64,000 nucleotides of DNA from positions 496,001 to 560,000 of the forward strand of contig NZ_QUSW01000005.1 of the NCBI RefSeq assembly GCF_003852895.1, read 5' to 3'. The notes under the pieces are model-generated. The model was not told the DNA's origin. It did not search any database and worked only from the letters and a program-made list of their open reading frames with translations. Position 1 is the first letter of the stretch. Each line of letters begins with the position of its first letter. A program made the translations under genes and the position numbers. Positions 37,401 through 43,607 of this stretch are shown here, piece by piece. This stretch comes from Rhizobacter terrae (lineage in GTDB: Bacteria; Pseudomonadota; Gammaproteobacteria; Burkholderiales; Burkholderiaceae_C).

Positions 37401-39819
37401 CGCCTGGCTGGCGTTCAATTCCGCCACGCGCGCCCTGACCGGCACGCCGGCCAATGCCGACGTGGGAGGCCTGAGCCTGAAGGTCACGGCCACCGACGTT
37501 GCAGGTGCTAGCGCCTCGTCCACATTCACCATGAACGTGGCCAACGTCAACGATGCGCCGGTGCTGGCCAATGCCATCCCGGACCAAGCCGCAAATGCAG
37601 GTGCGGCGTTCAGCTACACCGTCGCAGCCACCGCGTTCACCGACCCGGACACCGGAGACACGCTGACCTATAGCGCAACGCTGGCCGACGGCACCGCACT
37701 GCCTGCGTGGCTGGCTTTCAACCCCAGCACTCGCACGTTCTCGGGCACGCCGAGCACCACTGGCACGATCTCGGTGAAGGTGATCGCCAAGGACAGCGGC
37801 AACCTGAGCGCCTCGGACACTTTCGACATCGCCGTCACCATCCAGAACCAGACGCTCACGGGAACGACGGGCGTTGACAACCTCGTTGGTGGTGCGGGCA
37901 ACGACACGCTGTCCGGCCTGGCAGGAAACGACACCCTGACCGGTAATGCGGGCAACGATCGCCTCGATGGCGGTGCCGGCAACGACACGATGAAGGGCGG
38001 CACTGGCGACGATGTCTACGTGGTGGACAGCACCAGCGACGTTGTCACCGAGAACGCCAGCGAGGGCATTGATACGGTGGAATCCACCGTGACGCTGACG
38101 CTGGCCGCGAACGTCGAAAACCTGACCTTGACCGGCACCGGTGCCATCAGCGGCACGGGCAACACGCTGGACAACGTGCTCACCGGCAACAGCGGTGCGA
38201 ACACGCTCAAGGGCCTGGCGGGCAACGACACATACGTGGTCAGCACCGGCGACACGGTGACCGAGAACGCCAGTGAAGGTACGGACACTGTGAAGGCCGA
38301 CATCACCTGGACTCTGGGCGCGAATCTTGAGAACCTGATCCTCACCGGCTCGAGCGCCATCAACGGCACCGGCAATACGGCTAACAACATGCTCACCGGC
38401 AATGCCGGCAACAACACGCTGGATGGCAGCACCGGGGCTGACACGATGGCAGGCGGCGCTGGCAACGATGTCTACGTCGTCGACAACACCGCCGACTTGG
38501 TCACTGAGAACGCAAACGAGGGCACCGACCTCGTGCAGAGTTCGGTCACATGGACCTTGGGCAACAACGTGGAGAACCTCACCCTGACCGGCAGCGGTGC
38601 CATCAACGGCACGGGCAATGCGCTGGACAACGTGCTCACCGGCAACAGCGGCGCCAACGTGCTCAAGGGCCTGGCGGGCAACGACACCTACGTCGTTGGT
38701 ACTGGCGACACCGTCACCGAGAACGCCAACGAGGGCATCGACACCGTCCAGTCGAGCATCGCCTGGACTTTGGGCGCGAACACGGAGAACCTGACGCTGA
38801 CCGGCAGCACAGCCATCAATGGCACGGGTAACACGCTCGACAACGTGCTGGTGGGCAACAGCGCGGCCAACGTGCTCAAGGGCCTGGCAGGCAACGATAC
38901 CTACGTGGTTGGTACAGGAGACACCGTCACCGAGAACGCCAACGAGGGCATCGATACCGTCCAGTCCAGCATCACCTGGACCTTGGGTACGAACCTGGAG
39001 AACCTGACGCTCACCGGCACCAGCGCCATCAACGGCACGGGCAACGCCGTCGACAACGTGCTGGTCGGCAATTCGGCCGCGAACACGCTCACCGGTGCGG
39101 CTGGCAACGACACGCTGGACGGTGGTGCCGGCAATGACTCCCTGATCGGCGGCACGGGCAACGACACCTACGTGGTCGATGTCACCGGCGATGTGCTCAC
39201 CGAGAACGCCAATGAGGGGACGGATCTGGTCAAGTCAGCCGTGACTTGGACGTTGGGGACCAACTTCGAGGACTTGACGCTGACCGGCACGGGTGCGATC
39301 AACGGCACGGGCACTGCCTCCAACAACGTCCTCACCGGCAACGCTGCAGCCAACACGCTCACGGGCAATGCCGGCAATGACACGTTGGATGGTGGCTCCG
39401 GCGTTGACAGCCTGGTCGGAGGAACCGGCGCCGACATCTACCGCTTCGGCGTGGGCTACGGCGTCGACACCATCGTCGAGAACGACAGCACGGCGGGCGT
39501 CAAGGATGCGGTGCAGTTCCTGGGCACGATCAAGCAAGCCGATGTGACCTTCAGCCACGTGAGCAACAACCTGGAAGTACTCCTGAACGGCACCGGCGAC
39601 AAGCTGATCGTCAAGGACTTCTACTTGGCCAGCGCCAATCACGTGGAAGAGTTCCGGTTCACCGACGGCACCGTGGTGCTGGACTCTGCCGTGCAAGGAC
39701 TGGCGGCAGCCATGGCCCAGTTCAATGCAGGAACGGCAACGGCGCTGGTCTCACCGGACCTGACTCGCAGAGCGCACGATCGACCAGAAACTCATCTGGT
39801 CGCGTCGGCCTGGAAGTAG
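28432..39819 (+). CDS. Giant RTX protein with lipase-like N-terminus, cadherin-like domains and tandem repeats
   Basis: Secreted calcium-binding protein of 3,795 residues; start is the ATG at 28432, just after the upstream TAG and a GGGGGA ribosome site. Residues 1 to about 725 are non-repetitive and contain a lipase-type nucleophile elbow, GYSLGG (S173), with a later FGDTHSL that could give the histidine. From about 729 to 2750, blocks of GGxGxDxUx nonapeptides form RTX beta-rolls, broken by HCBP-type linkers. Three cadherin-like/He_PIG domains (about 2837-3139) follow, each with DVDTGDTLxYxxxLxDG and LPAWLxFNxxTRTFSGTP. Six tandem units of roughly 71 residues and a HCBP-type tail ending SAWK complete it. 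No HlyC-type acyltransferase is near. It is probably a surface or released adhesin/lipase exported by the upstream exporter. Confidence 0.92.
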   Translation: MDNNQSATLLEYANLQIAAESMFGVKHKALVPGEVVNGSAISENDAKDMLLQGNDHTSRFTESQFDQFWGNWRLVEHKANTDTGFSGSLYKYVGEPDPNLNLTPGQLVLSIRSTEFIEDSVRDNQATNTLELSSKGWAFGQIADMQKWYGELKERYPTEFSASQNKVDVTGYSLGGSLATSFNLLYPSEIRRTYTFNGAGVGVILTGTGVTDSFSAFDTTVAATGPALTALMANFKEWKDNGSASLFTDSEVAAKYAALRLKYGPGSVVTKDMATQDATEIKNMRPGVPGPVPGTFIYFPTTRNNELGVLQEALENIASIAAVSETVNLLAAGDSKPGETPAHPADIRGVNNIAGLRLDYQVAMLRVSKQTKAVDKVTGAITAVIGRIHAQQLIENFFDVYGAPKPSAVSNSQVHYGHETGIYIEDQPLSRGTYVGSVEVESWAAKDVRLLVDHYNDNDFGDTHSLPLIVDSLNIQKALTKLDPTINQDTLDLILSEASSAKQQVTLVSTEDDPKSQGRAEGDTLENVLNALNRMVVGPSAAVTPANMRGGTWADPAARGVFHKNLQDLLANPTFLALKGNVLVTASAKTLDASRTDFASFLALLELSPFVIRAKEGVDPNFVETKLKAGWATVWANWSADRALVASGKAAETYTDQYLADRQAMLRWINIRNAANTNDGRANIDFGQPFSTTYSNNADASATEKLKEFNVDNTLLLFGDRRKISFGSSDVDTLTGASLGDHLYGGGGNDVIDGKDGNDYLEGNAGNDVILGGKGRDTLLGGAGNDVLDGGVGDDTLSGGAGDDSYSIGEKSGLDTILTSDAGDSLQIGTRTLTGGGELQFGAVSGQYLWLDKSVPADLVSYQFNASTGELTVTASGSTVVIKDFQDGDLGLHIPVPAPAPAPPPGGTPTIDVAGLKGTVAGSGDITTPEYFINANQLGSSSGAPGFPARVVGELFARGGNDTIQGGLSNPSNPIIISAGSGNDHVFAGSLRSLDVALADTTPANGQSNLMVDGGSGNDEIQGSAGDDAIFGGDGNDTLVGGAGRDVIFSDGDSGRTIKRDEDIRFVAGTNDPVYYNTLYFNAPVKLGTIYTGTQSSESSNYYFQYLIDALGSTDFTGLASLRNVLVDGDPRFAAFPGGRFYGEGTPDMSEEPDLAVMFNSNRHSGSDVIYAGSGDDMVNAGGGDDYVDAGDGNDAVAGYQGDDQIEGGSGNDRLWGDYSSQAVLPADQDLGVTTRTWQLDPSQAGQEHGNDYIDGGTGDDWIAGDGGDDVLFGGDGKDSIYGDDPSSPDGKFIVDAFGGNDYIEAGAGDDLVQGGAKDDDISGDDGNDALFGDNHFADIKPAAANVTAAGNDTIDGGAGNDSIWGEGGADELYGGTGDDQIMGDALVDQVAAALHGADYIDGEEGNDILLGCGGNDTIFGGAGNDWLAGEDQASSDDVTTLTGDDYLSGDAGNDSLLGGVGADTLLGGDGSDYLNGGTGNDILDGGAGNDSLLGGDGNDTLTGGAGIDVMQGGKGDDTYVLTIADITTDGVNGESISDDEGKNTIKLVDASSSQVTAQSTGSGSDVALVVDATHVVIVKGGIEGSTESVEFTDKTVTMDRLIGETYDQSVNRTVTVTNGRLYGGKVNDELSVGRDVSGATLSGGKGTDILTSNAISGVTVLYSKGDGTDRFRTDWELGTSRSGSNVLQLGAEVSLSDLRVARTSGGQYVLNVGTDAADGINFAASDEQIAEESRPFDQLVFADGTNAGWQQLIDQGVLIDAATTSYLGVIGTWSNDIIRGNAAAHILDGGYGDDRFEAGTGNETMVGGEGNDTYVLKAGTGQDVIDNHSAVAGETDRILLGAGLDFSKARLTKWASDLHIDFTGSTDTVTVQGFFVNSGNETVEFEGGPIFDRNSTGFGSIQALATEGNDNLVLTADGDTFDALGGNDSISGDAGNDLLRGGDGNDTLGGDADNDTLFGGAGSDTVRGSWGADVLYGDDGSDLLDGGSDDDQLFGGTGNDWLDAGSGNDTLQGDAGDDTLLGGNGNDLLIASAGSDELRGGAGSDTYLFNPGAGTTVITDDYGTNFGIDTLRFGSGIAPGDIVATRVDNNMVIGFRNQPGQVILSNYFSGFAAAKIGSVVFDGGATWTASELEAHMLTLTELADSVVGSFGDDSLNALGGNDTVDGGAGNDYIDGGTGDDLVMGGAGNDTLRSIGGNDTMVGGTGDDSLAMRDSSVAEFSLGDGRDTVDAPSTATLKFGAGINFSSFSISALSTSDNRGGIRVSYSPTDSVVIQGAPVNSWWTSVRSSRYDADYNEAAMLLPVWTSLPTLQLANGERHAVSELLGPSGIPPVVGTDGDDVLAGTASRNSGASGGVSANRDMFFGGKGNDTIYGGDGWDIYYFNVGDGHDVTFNSVHNLVDSNGMGGASVGPDRVVFGSGITPDSVYRLVTLAAPNSLTYVYDAGGDSFSASGAPNHFVFSDGTDHAAGDNWYSAIPVVGERRLASDGSMDVAGGTYALEAGITNANIYGTGSLLGNALNNRLSGQSSQYGVTLDGGMGADTMMGGVGGDTFVVDNAGDVIIDSSGYTDTVVSTISYSLQSGLENLVLSGSAAISGTGNSVGNVIDGSQNTASNQLAGGLGDDTYLVDASDVVVELAGEGTDTVQAAVSVTLSSNVENLVLLGTANINGQGSSDANILTGNSGANQLDGAAGDDGLLGGGGDDKLNGGDGADFLSGEDGNDTLWGGAGNDVLAGGFGNNTYRFGRGDGADMVRANYDATSGKTNTLEFLSGVAPTDIVRTKVNGTDLQVSIAGTSDSITIEGVYTDSSPSNPANPVQQFKFADGTVWDLATYSNLSNNHAPTVFTPIPDKATAEDALFSYAFPSTTFKDVDTGDTLAYTAKLSNGAVLPAWLTFNASTRTFSGTPTNSNVGTISVRVTAKDSGNLTVTDDFNITVTNTNDAPTLVTAVPTQSATQGQSFSYVVPATTFNDVDVGDTLTYSLKRSDGTALPAWLAFNSATRALTGTPANADVGGLSLKVTATDVAGASASSTFTMNVANVNDAPVLANAIPDQAANAGAAFSYTVAATAFTDPDTGDTLTYSATLADGTALPAWLAFNPSTRTFSGTPSTTGTISVKVIAKDSGNLSASDTFDIAVTIQNQTLTGTTGVDNLVGGAGNDTLSGLAGNDTLTGNAGNDRLDGGAGNDTMKGGTGDDVYVVDSTSDVVTENASEGIDTVESTVTLTLAANVENLTLTGTGAISGTGNTLDNVLTGNSGANTLKGLAGNDTYVVSTGDTVTENASEGTDTVKADITWTLGANLENLILTGSSAINGTGNTANNMLTGNAGNNTLDGSTGADTMAGGAGNDVYVVDNTADLVTENANEGTDLVQSSVTWTLGNNVENLTLTGSGAINGTGNALDNVLTGNSGANVLKGLAGNDTYVVGTGDTVTENANEGIDTVQSSIAWTLGANTENLTLTGSTAINGTGNTLDNVLVGNSAANVLKGLAGNDTYVVGTGDTVTENANEGIDTVQSSITWTLGTNLENLTLTGTSAINGTGNAVDNVLVGNSAANTLTGAAGNDTLDGGAGNDSLIGGTGNDTYVVDVTGDVLTENANEGTDLVKSAVTWTLGTNFEDLTLTGTGAINGTGTASNNVLTGNAAANTLTGNAGNDTLDGGSGVDSLVGGTGADIYRFGVGYGVDTIVENDSTAGVKDAVQFLGTIKQADVTFSHVSNNLEVLLNGTGDKLIVKDFYLASANHVEEFRFTDGTVVLDSAVQGLAAAMAQFNAGTATALVSPDLTRRAHDRPETHLVASAWK
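30617..36690 (+). repeat. RTX nonapeptide arrays
   Basis: Clusters of GGxGNDxLxGGxGNDTLxGG-type calcium-binding nonapeptides occur at about 30617-30850, 31300-31600, 31930-32110, 32180-33000, 33750-33880, 34140-34580, 34850-35060, 35430-35590 and 36450-36690. At DNA level they read as imperfect repeats of GGCAACGACACG-like words. They are separated by beta-rich linkers, so the protein has many discrete beta-rolls rather than one. Confidence 0.9.
38008..39400 (+). repeat. Tandem repeat block of about 213 nt (71-residue) units
   Basis: Six consecutive units follow the pattern GNDTYVV.TGDTVTENA, EGxDTVxSSIxWTLGxNLENL, TLTGxxAINGTGNxxDNVL and GNSxANxLKGLA. They start near 38008, 38221, 38461, 38677, 38890 and 39160; the fourth and fifth are nearly identical over their whole length. 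Two more divergent copies precede the cadherin-like domains at about 36085-36460. The block would be prone to unequal recombination and to assembly collapse. Confidence 0.88.
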
Positions 39820-39830
39820 TAGCGCAGGGG

Positions 39831-39857
39831 CAATGGCGGACGATGAGACCGCCATTG
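39831..39857. terminator. Bidirectional hairpin between the RTX and response-regulator genes
   Basis: CAATGGCGG (39831-39839) and CCGCCATTG (39849-39857) form a perfect nine-pair stem with a nine-base loop. It sits in the 58-nt gap between two convergent genes, 11 nt after the RTX stop. It lacks a U tract on either strand but is placed to end both messages. The RTX gene also has two adjacent TAG stops. Confidence 0.55.
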
Positions 39858-39877
39858 CAGCCGCGCAATGCCTGGCC

Positions 39878-40510
39878 TTAGTGCACCAGCCCCTGCCGCA
39901 CCGCGTACAGCACCAGCTCGGCGGTGCTGCCCAGCCCCAGCTTCGCCAGCAGGTTGGCGCGGTGCGTGCTGACCGTCTTCACGCTGATCATCATTTCCTC
40001 GGCGATGTCGGTCACCGACATGCCGCGGATCGTCATCAGCATGATTTGGTGCTCGCGCACCGACAGGCGCTGGTGCGGCGGCCTGTCGTCCAGGCCGCGC
40101 AGCTGGTCCTGCACGCGGCCGCTCATGCGCGCGCTCAAGTACTGCCCGCCGCCGGCGATGGTGCGGATGGCCCGCACGAGTTCCGCAGGCTCCGAGTCCT
40201 TGGCCAGGTAGCCACTGGCGCCGGCTTGCACCGCCACCAGGGCGTACTGCTCCTCGGGGTACATGGACAGGACCAGCACCGGCGGGCAGCGCGCAAGCGC
40301 GCGCATGGAGGCCAGCACCTCCAGGCCACTGCGGCCTTCCATGTTGATGTCCAGCAGGACGACGTCGAAGGCATGGCCGCGCACCTGCTCCAGCGCTTCC
40401 GCACCGTTCTGCGCCTCCGCGGCGATGCGCATGTCCGGCTCGTCCTGCAGGAGCCGGCCCACGCCCGACCGGAAGATCGTGTGGTCGTCGACGACGAGGA
40501 CGCGGATCAT
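39878..40510 (-). CDS. NarL/FixJ-type response regulator
   Basis: DNA-binding response regulator of 210 residues. The receiver domain has the acidic pair in VLVVDDHTIF, phospho-acceptor D54 in VVLLDINM, a Ser in VLVLSMYPEEQ and K in YLAKDSEP. The LuxR-type HTH (about 145-208) reads LSVREHQIMLMTIRGMSVTDIAEEMMISVKTVSTHRANLLAKLGL in pieces. It follows the histidine kinase gene by 10 nt and ends facing the RTX gene. Targets are not visible; the adjacent secretion operon is one candidate. Confidence 0.94.
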   Translation of the reverse strand: MIRVLVVDDHTIFRSGVGRLLQDEPDMRIAAEAQNGAEALEQVRGHAFDVVLLDINMEGRSGLEVLASMRALARCPPVLVLSMYPEEQYALVAVQAGASGYLAKDSEPAELVRAIRTIAGGGQYLSARMSGRVQDQLRGLDDRPPHQRLSVREHQIMLMTIRGMSVTDIAEEMMISVKTVSTHRANLLAKLGLGSTAELVLYAVRQGLVH

Positions 40511-40520
40511 GGCAGCCTGC

Positions 40521-41561
40521 TCACAGCAGCGGCACCTTCAGCACCAGCTGTGTTCCCTGTCCTGCCGCGGAGTCGATGGTGAGTTCGCCGCCCGTCGCCC
40601 GGGCCCGCTCTGCCATGCTCAGCAGCCCCAGGCAACCCGGCGCCAGTGTGGACGGCAGGAAGCCGCGGCCATCGTCGCGCAAGGACATCACGAACCAGTC
40701 GTCGTGCTCGGAGAGCGTCACCTCGACCCGCTGCGCCTGCGCATGCCGCGCGACGTTCGTGAGCCCTTCGTGGAAGATGCGGTAGACCGCGATCGCCCGG
40801 CGGGGCGACAGCCGCAGCGGCGCTTCCTCGCCCGTCAACGCATGCTGCACGCCGGATCGGGCGGTGAATTCCTCCAGGTCGCGGGCGATGGCCACCACGA
40901 GTCCGGCATGGTCGAGGGCGCTGGGGCGCAGCGACTCCGAGATCGCCTTCACGGTCTCGATGATGTTCTGCGTGAGCCCCAGGGCGCCGTCGGTGAGCTC
41001 GCGCAGCTCGCCGGTATCCACCCGGCGTGCGATGCGCGTCACGTCCATCTTGAGCGCGGTGAGCATGCCGCCCAGCATGTCGTGCACGTCGCGGGCGAAG
41101 GTCAGCCGCTGCTCCTCCAGCTTCTGGTTGGTGTAGGCGGTGAGCTGCTGCAGCTGCTCGCGCGAACGCTGCAGTTCGGCATCGCGCACCATGCGCTCGG
41201 AGACGTCGATGCCCACGCCGCCGACCGCTGGGCGACCCCGGAACATCATCCGGCTGCCGTGGATCTCGATGTGCACGACGTGGCCATCGCGATGCAGCCC
41301 GCGGGTGACGAAGCGCAGGCTCGGGACTTCGCCGTTGAGCCGCTGGTAGTAGCGGTGCAGCACCGTCTCGTACATGTCGGGCGCCACCAGGTCGCGCAGT
41401 GTCTTGTTCTCCAGCTCCTGCGGCGTGTAGCCCACCATCGCGGCCCACGTGGCGTTGGAGTAGACGAATCGCTCGTCCTGCATGATGTAGATGCCGGCCA
41501 GCGACTGCTCGATGATCGCCTGGAAGGGGATGTCCGGCGCTTCGTCGCCCAGCGTGCTCAT
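40521..41561 (-). CDS. PAS-domain sensor histidine kinase (HisKA_3 type)
   Basis: Cytosolic histidine kinase of 346 residues without transmembrane helices. An N-terminal PAS domain (about 10-130) includes YSNATWAAMVGYTPQELENK and a PAC-like segment. The dimerisation/phosphoacceptor helix follows, with the His in FARDVHDMLGGMLTALK, and then a HATPase with the N-box GLTNVARHAQA and G-boxes DDGRGF and GLLSMAERARATGGEL. This layout is the NarX/DegS-like partner of LuxR-type regulators. The signal sensed is internal, possibly a small ligand or redox state through PAS; no haem or flavin motif could be identified. Confidence 0.93.
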   Translation of the reverse strand: MSTLGDEAPDIPFQAIIEQSLAGIYIMQDERFVYSNATWAAMVGYTPQELENKTLRDLVAPDMYETVLHRYYQRLNGEVPSLRFVTRGLHRDGHVVHIEIHGSRMMFRGRPAVGGVGIDVSERMVRDAELQRSREQLQQLTAYTNQKLEEQRLTFARDVHDMLGGMLTALKMDVTRIARRVDTGELRELTDGALGLTQNIIETVKAISESLRPSALDHAGLVVAIARDLEEFTARSGVQHALTGEEAPLRLSPRRAIAVYRIFHEGLTNVARHAQAQRVEVTLSEHDDWFVMSLRDDGRGFLPSTLAPGCLGLLSMAERARATGGELTIDSAAGQGTQLVLKVPLL

Positions 41562-41770
41562 CGCATGGATTCTAGGGAGCGGCCCCGCGCCACGACCAAG
41601 CCGTGGTTTCCCTAGCGGAGGCTCGGAATCGTCTGATGGTTCCCGTCGATGGGGCTGCCACCGTGGTGTTCGATCTGTCGGCCGTGCAGCCGCATGCCTG
41701 CGTCAGTTTCCGAGGCGGCTTGATGTTCAATAAATGAGTACACTGGTACCTTGGTAACAAGGAGCCAGTT

Positions 41771-42169
41771 GTGTCCGATGCCGAATTCATCCTGTCCTTC
41801 GAGGAGGGTCGGCTGCCGCCTGAGCAGTTCGATCACCGGGCGCACCTGCGCGCCGCGTTTTGCTATCTCTCGCGCCATCCGTTTCTCGAAGCCTGCGTGG
41901 CGATGAGGGACGGATTGCAGCGCTTCGCGGCGCGCATCGGCAAGGCGGGCCTGTATCACGAGACGATCACGGTTGCCTTCATGAGCCTCATGTCGGAACG
42001 CATGCAGCGTCATCCGCAGGCGGATTGGGAGACCTTCATTGCACGGCATTCCGATTTGTGCGAACGGGACCTGCTCTCGCGCTACTACCGATCCGAGACG
42101 CTCGCGTCGCCCTTGTCACGGGTCAGCTTCTTGATGGGTGATGCCTGCCGGAAGGAGGTCGAAGCATGA
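41771..42169 (+). CDS. Unknown 132-residue protein with FDHRAHLR motif
   Basis: Small soluble protein, family not named here. The start is a GTG at 41771 with AAGGAG seven nt upstream, and its stop overlaps the next gene (ATGA). It is helical, with FEEGRLPPEQFDHRAHLRAAFCYL near the N-terminus (quoted in pieces: FDHRAHLR, FCYLSRHP) and a second histidine in GLYHETITVAFM. Paired histidines could bind a metal or form an active site. Together with the following small gene it makes a two-gene unit of unknown role, preceded by a 209-nt gap behind the histidine kinase gene. Confidence 0.72.
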   Translation: MSDAEFILSFEEGRLPPEQFDHRAHLRAAFCYLSRHPFLEACVAMRDGLQRFAARIGKAGLYHETITVAFMSLMSERMQRHPQADWETFIARHSDLCERDLLSRYYRSETLASPLSRVSFLMGDACRKEVEA

Positions 42170-42483
42170 AGCGTGCATCCGGCGCCGCGGCGAGCAAACC
42201 CAGTCGCAAAAAGGCGGAGGCCCCTGCACCAACGCCACCCGATCTGACGGTCGAGCGTGTGCAGACCGGGCTTCGCATCGAGAAGCGGATCCTGAAGGTC
42301 CTGAAGGCGGTGGCCGAATACCACGACCTCAGCCTGGGGGACTTGCTCGAAGGGATCGTGCTGCATGCCTTCGAAGGGAAGTGCGCCTTTGGTCCGCAAA
42401 GCCTGCAACGCATCCAGACGCTGAAGCGCGTCTACGACCTTGATCTGGATGCAACGGCCTCGCACCAGCTGGTTGAACCGTGA
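42166..42483 (+). CDS. Small protein with ribbon-helix-helix-like segment
   Basis: Protein of 105 residues overlapping the previous gene by four nt. A basic, alanine/proline/lysine-rich N-terminus (about residues 1-28) precedes LTVERVQTGLRIEKRILKVLKAVAEY and LSLGDLLEGIVLHAFEG. That strand-helix-helix pattern resembles RHH DNA-binding proteins. A role as a small regulator of this two-gene unit is possible, but no target is seen. Family assignment uncertain. Confidence 0.68.
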   Translation: MKRASGAAASKPSRKKAEAPAPTPPDLTVERVQTGLRIEKRILKVLKAVAEYHDLSLGDLLEGIVLHAFEGKCAFGPQSLQRIQTLKRVYDLDLDATASHQLVEP

Positions 42484-42508
42484 CCGGCGCATGCCGCCCA
42501 TGCGCACG

Positions 42509-43492
42509 TTACGCCGAGCGCCGCACCACCAGCGTGTGGGCCAGCGTCACCGACGACGGCATCTCGCCCGCGATGCGCCGCAGCAGCAGCTGCATCGCAT
42601 GCTCGCCGAGTTCGCGCCGCGGCTGCGCAATCGTCGTCAGTGCCGGCTCGAAGATGCTCGCCAGGGGCACGTCGTCAAAGCCGACCACGGCGAGGTCATC
42701 GGGCACCTGCCGTCCTGAGGCCATCGTCGCCTTGATCGCACCAATGGCCAGCGTGTCGGCCACGGCGAACACTGCCGTCGGCGGCTGGTCGAGCGCGAGC
42801 AGCCGACGCGCGGCCAGCTCGCCCAACGGGTGGTCGATGCCGCCCACGATCTGGATGTAGTCGGCCCGTTCCTGCAGGCCGGCTTCGCGCAATGCATCGC
42901 GATAACCATCGCGGCGCTGCTGCGCGTAGAGGTAGCGCTCGTCGCTGTTGATCAGCGCGATGCGGCGGTGGCCTTTCGCCAGCAGGTACAGGACCGCGTC
43001 CTTCGCGGCCAGCCGGTGGTCGATGCTGACGTGCGGGATCTGCTCATCGGGCACGAATTCCGAGCACGCCACCCAGGGCAGCGAGCGGACCTCTTCGCTG
43101 ACCATCTGCTGCGTGGTGTACGGGTCCATGCAGACCACGCCATCGTAGAAGTGGCGGTTGAGCATCTGCGCCACCGTGCGCTCGCGCGCCTCGCTGAGCC
43201 CGGTGTCGCACAGCAGCAGTTCGTAGTCGTGCTCGCGTGCGGAGGCACCAAGCCCTCGCACGATCTCGGCGTAGTAAGGGTTGGCGAAGTCGGGCACGAG
43301 CGCCAGCACCATGCGCGTGCGCGAAGTCCGCAACGAGCGGGCCGCCACCGTCACACGGTAGTTCAGCGACTGCATGGCCGCTTCGACACGCTGGCGGGTC
43401 TCTTCACGAACCGACGGGTGGCCGTTCAGCACGCGCGAAACCGTCGCGGTGGACACCCCGGCCACGCGTGCGACATCGACAACTGCAACCAT
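42509..43492 (-). CDS. LacI-family transcriptional regulator
   Basis: Sugar-responsive repressor of 327 residues, transcribed divergently from the adjacent sugar ABC importer. The N-terminal HTH (VVDVARVAGVSTATVSRVLNGHPSV in pieces: VAGVSTATVSRVLNG) and hinge are intact. The periplasmic-binding-like effector domain (about 60-327) includes ALVPDFANPYYAEIVRG and RRIALINSDERYLYAQQR. The longer frame to 43735 is not supported; ATG 43492 fits family length and has an AGGA upstream. Regulation of the divergent operon is the expected role. Confidence 0.94.
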   Translation of the reverse strand: MVAVVDVARVAGVSTATVSRVLNGHPSVREETRQRVEAAMQSLNYRVTVAARSLRTSRTRMVLALVPDFANPYYAEIVRGLGASAREHDYELLLCDTGLSEARERTVAQMLNRHFYDGVVCMDPYTTQQMVSEEVRSLPWVACSEFVPDEQIPHVSIDHRLAAKDAVLYLLAKGHRRIALINSDERYLYAQQRRDGYRDALREAGLQERADYIQIVGGIDHPLGELAARRLLALDQPPTAVFAVADTLAIGAIKATMASGRQVPDDLAVVGFDDVPLASIFEPALTTIAQPRRELGEHAMQLLLRRIAGEMPSSVTLAHTLVVRRSA

Positions 43493-43512
43493 GAAACGAT
43501 CCTGTAACGAGG

Positions 43513-43597
43513 AATGTAATGGTATCGCACGCCGCTTCGCCAGGCATGTCCATCGCGGGTTTGCACGAGTATGACTCAAAATGAAATGGATTACATT
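43513..43597. promoter_or_regulatory. Inverted AATGTAAT / ATTACATT sites between lacI and the importer
   Basis: The octamer AATGTAAT at 43513-43520 recurs inverted as ATTACATT at 43590-43597, 69 nt apart, within the divergent gap. A further inverted pair, TGAAACG (43597-43603) and CGTTTCA (43623-43629), overlaps the importer start, and TGAAACG also occurs at the lacI start (43492-43498). These are candidate operator half-sites for the local repressor, including DNA-looping arrangements. Confidence 0.4.
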
Positions 43598-43607
43598 GAA
43601 ACGCAAC

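Noticed and set aside
30600-39400. Repeat arrays considered as CRISPR or satellite DNA
   Set aside because: Repeats are in frame, lack unique spacers of constant size, and encode RTX nonapeptides and 71-residue protein units.
41720-41744. Possible promoter TTGATG ... TACACT before the two-gene unit
   Set aside because: The spacer is only 13 nt, too short for a standard sigma-70 promoter.
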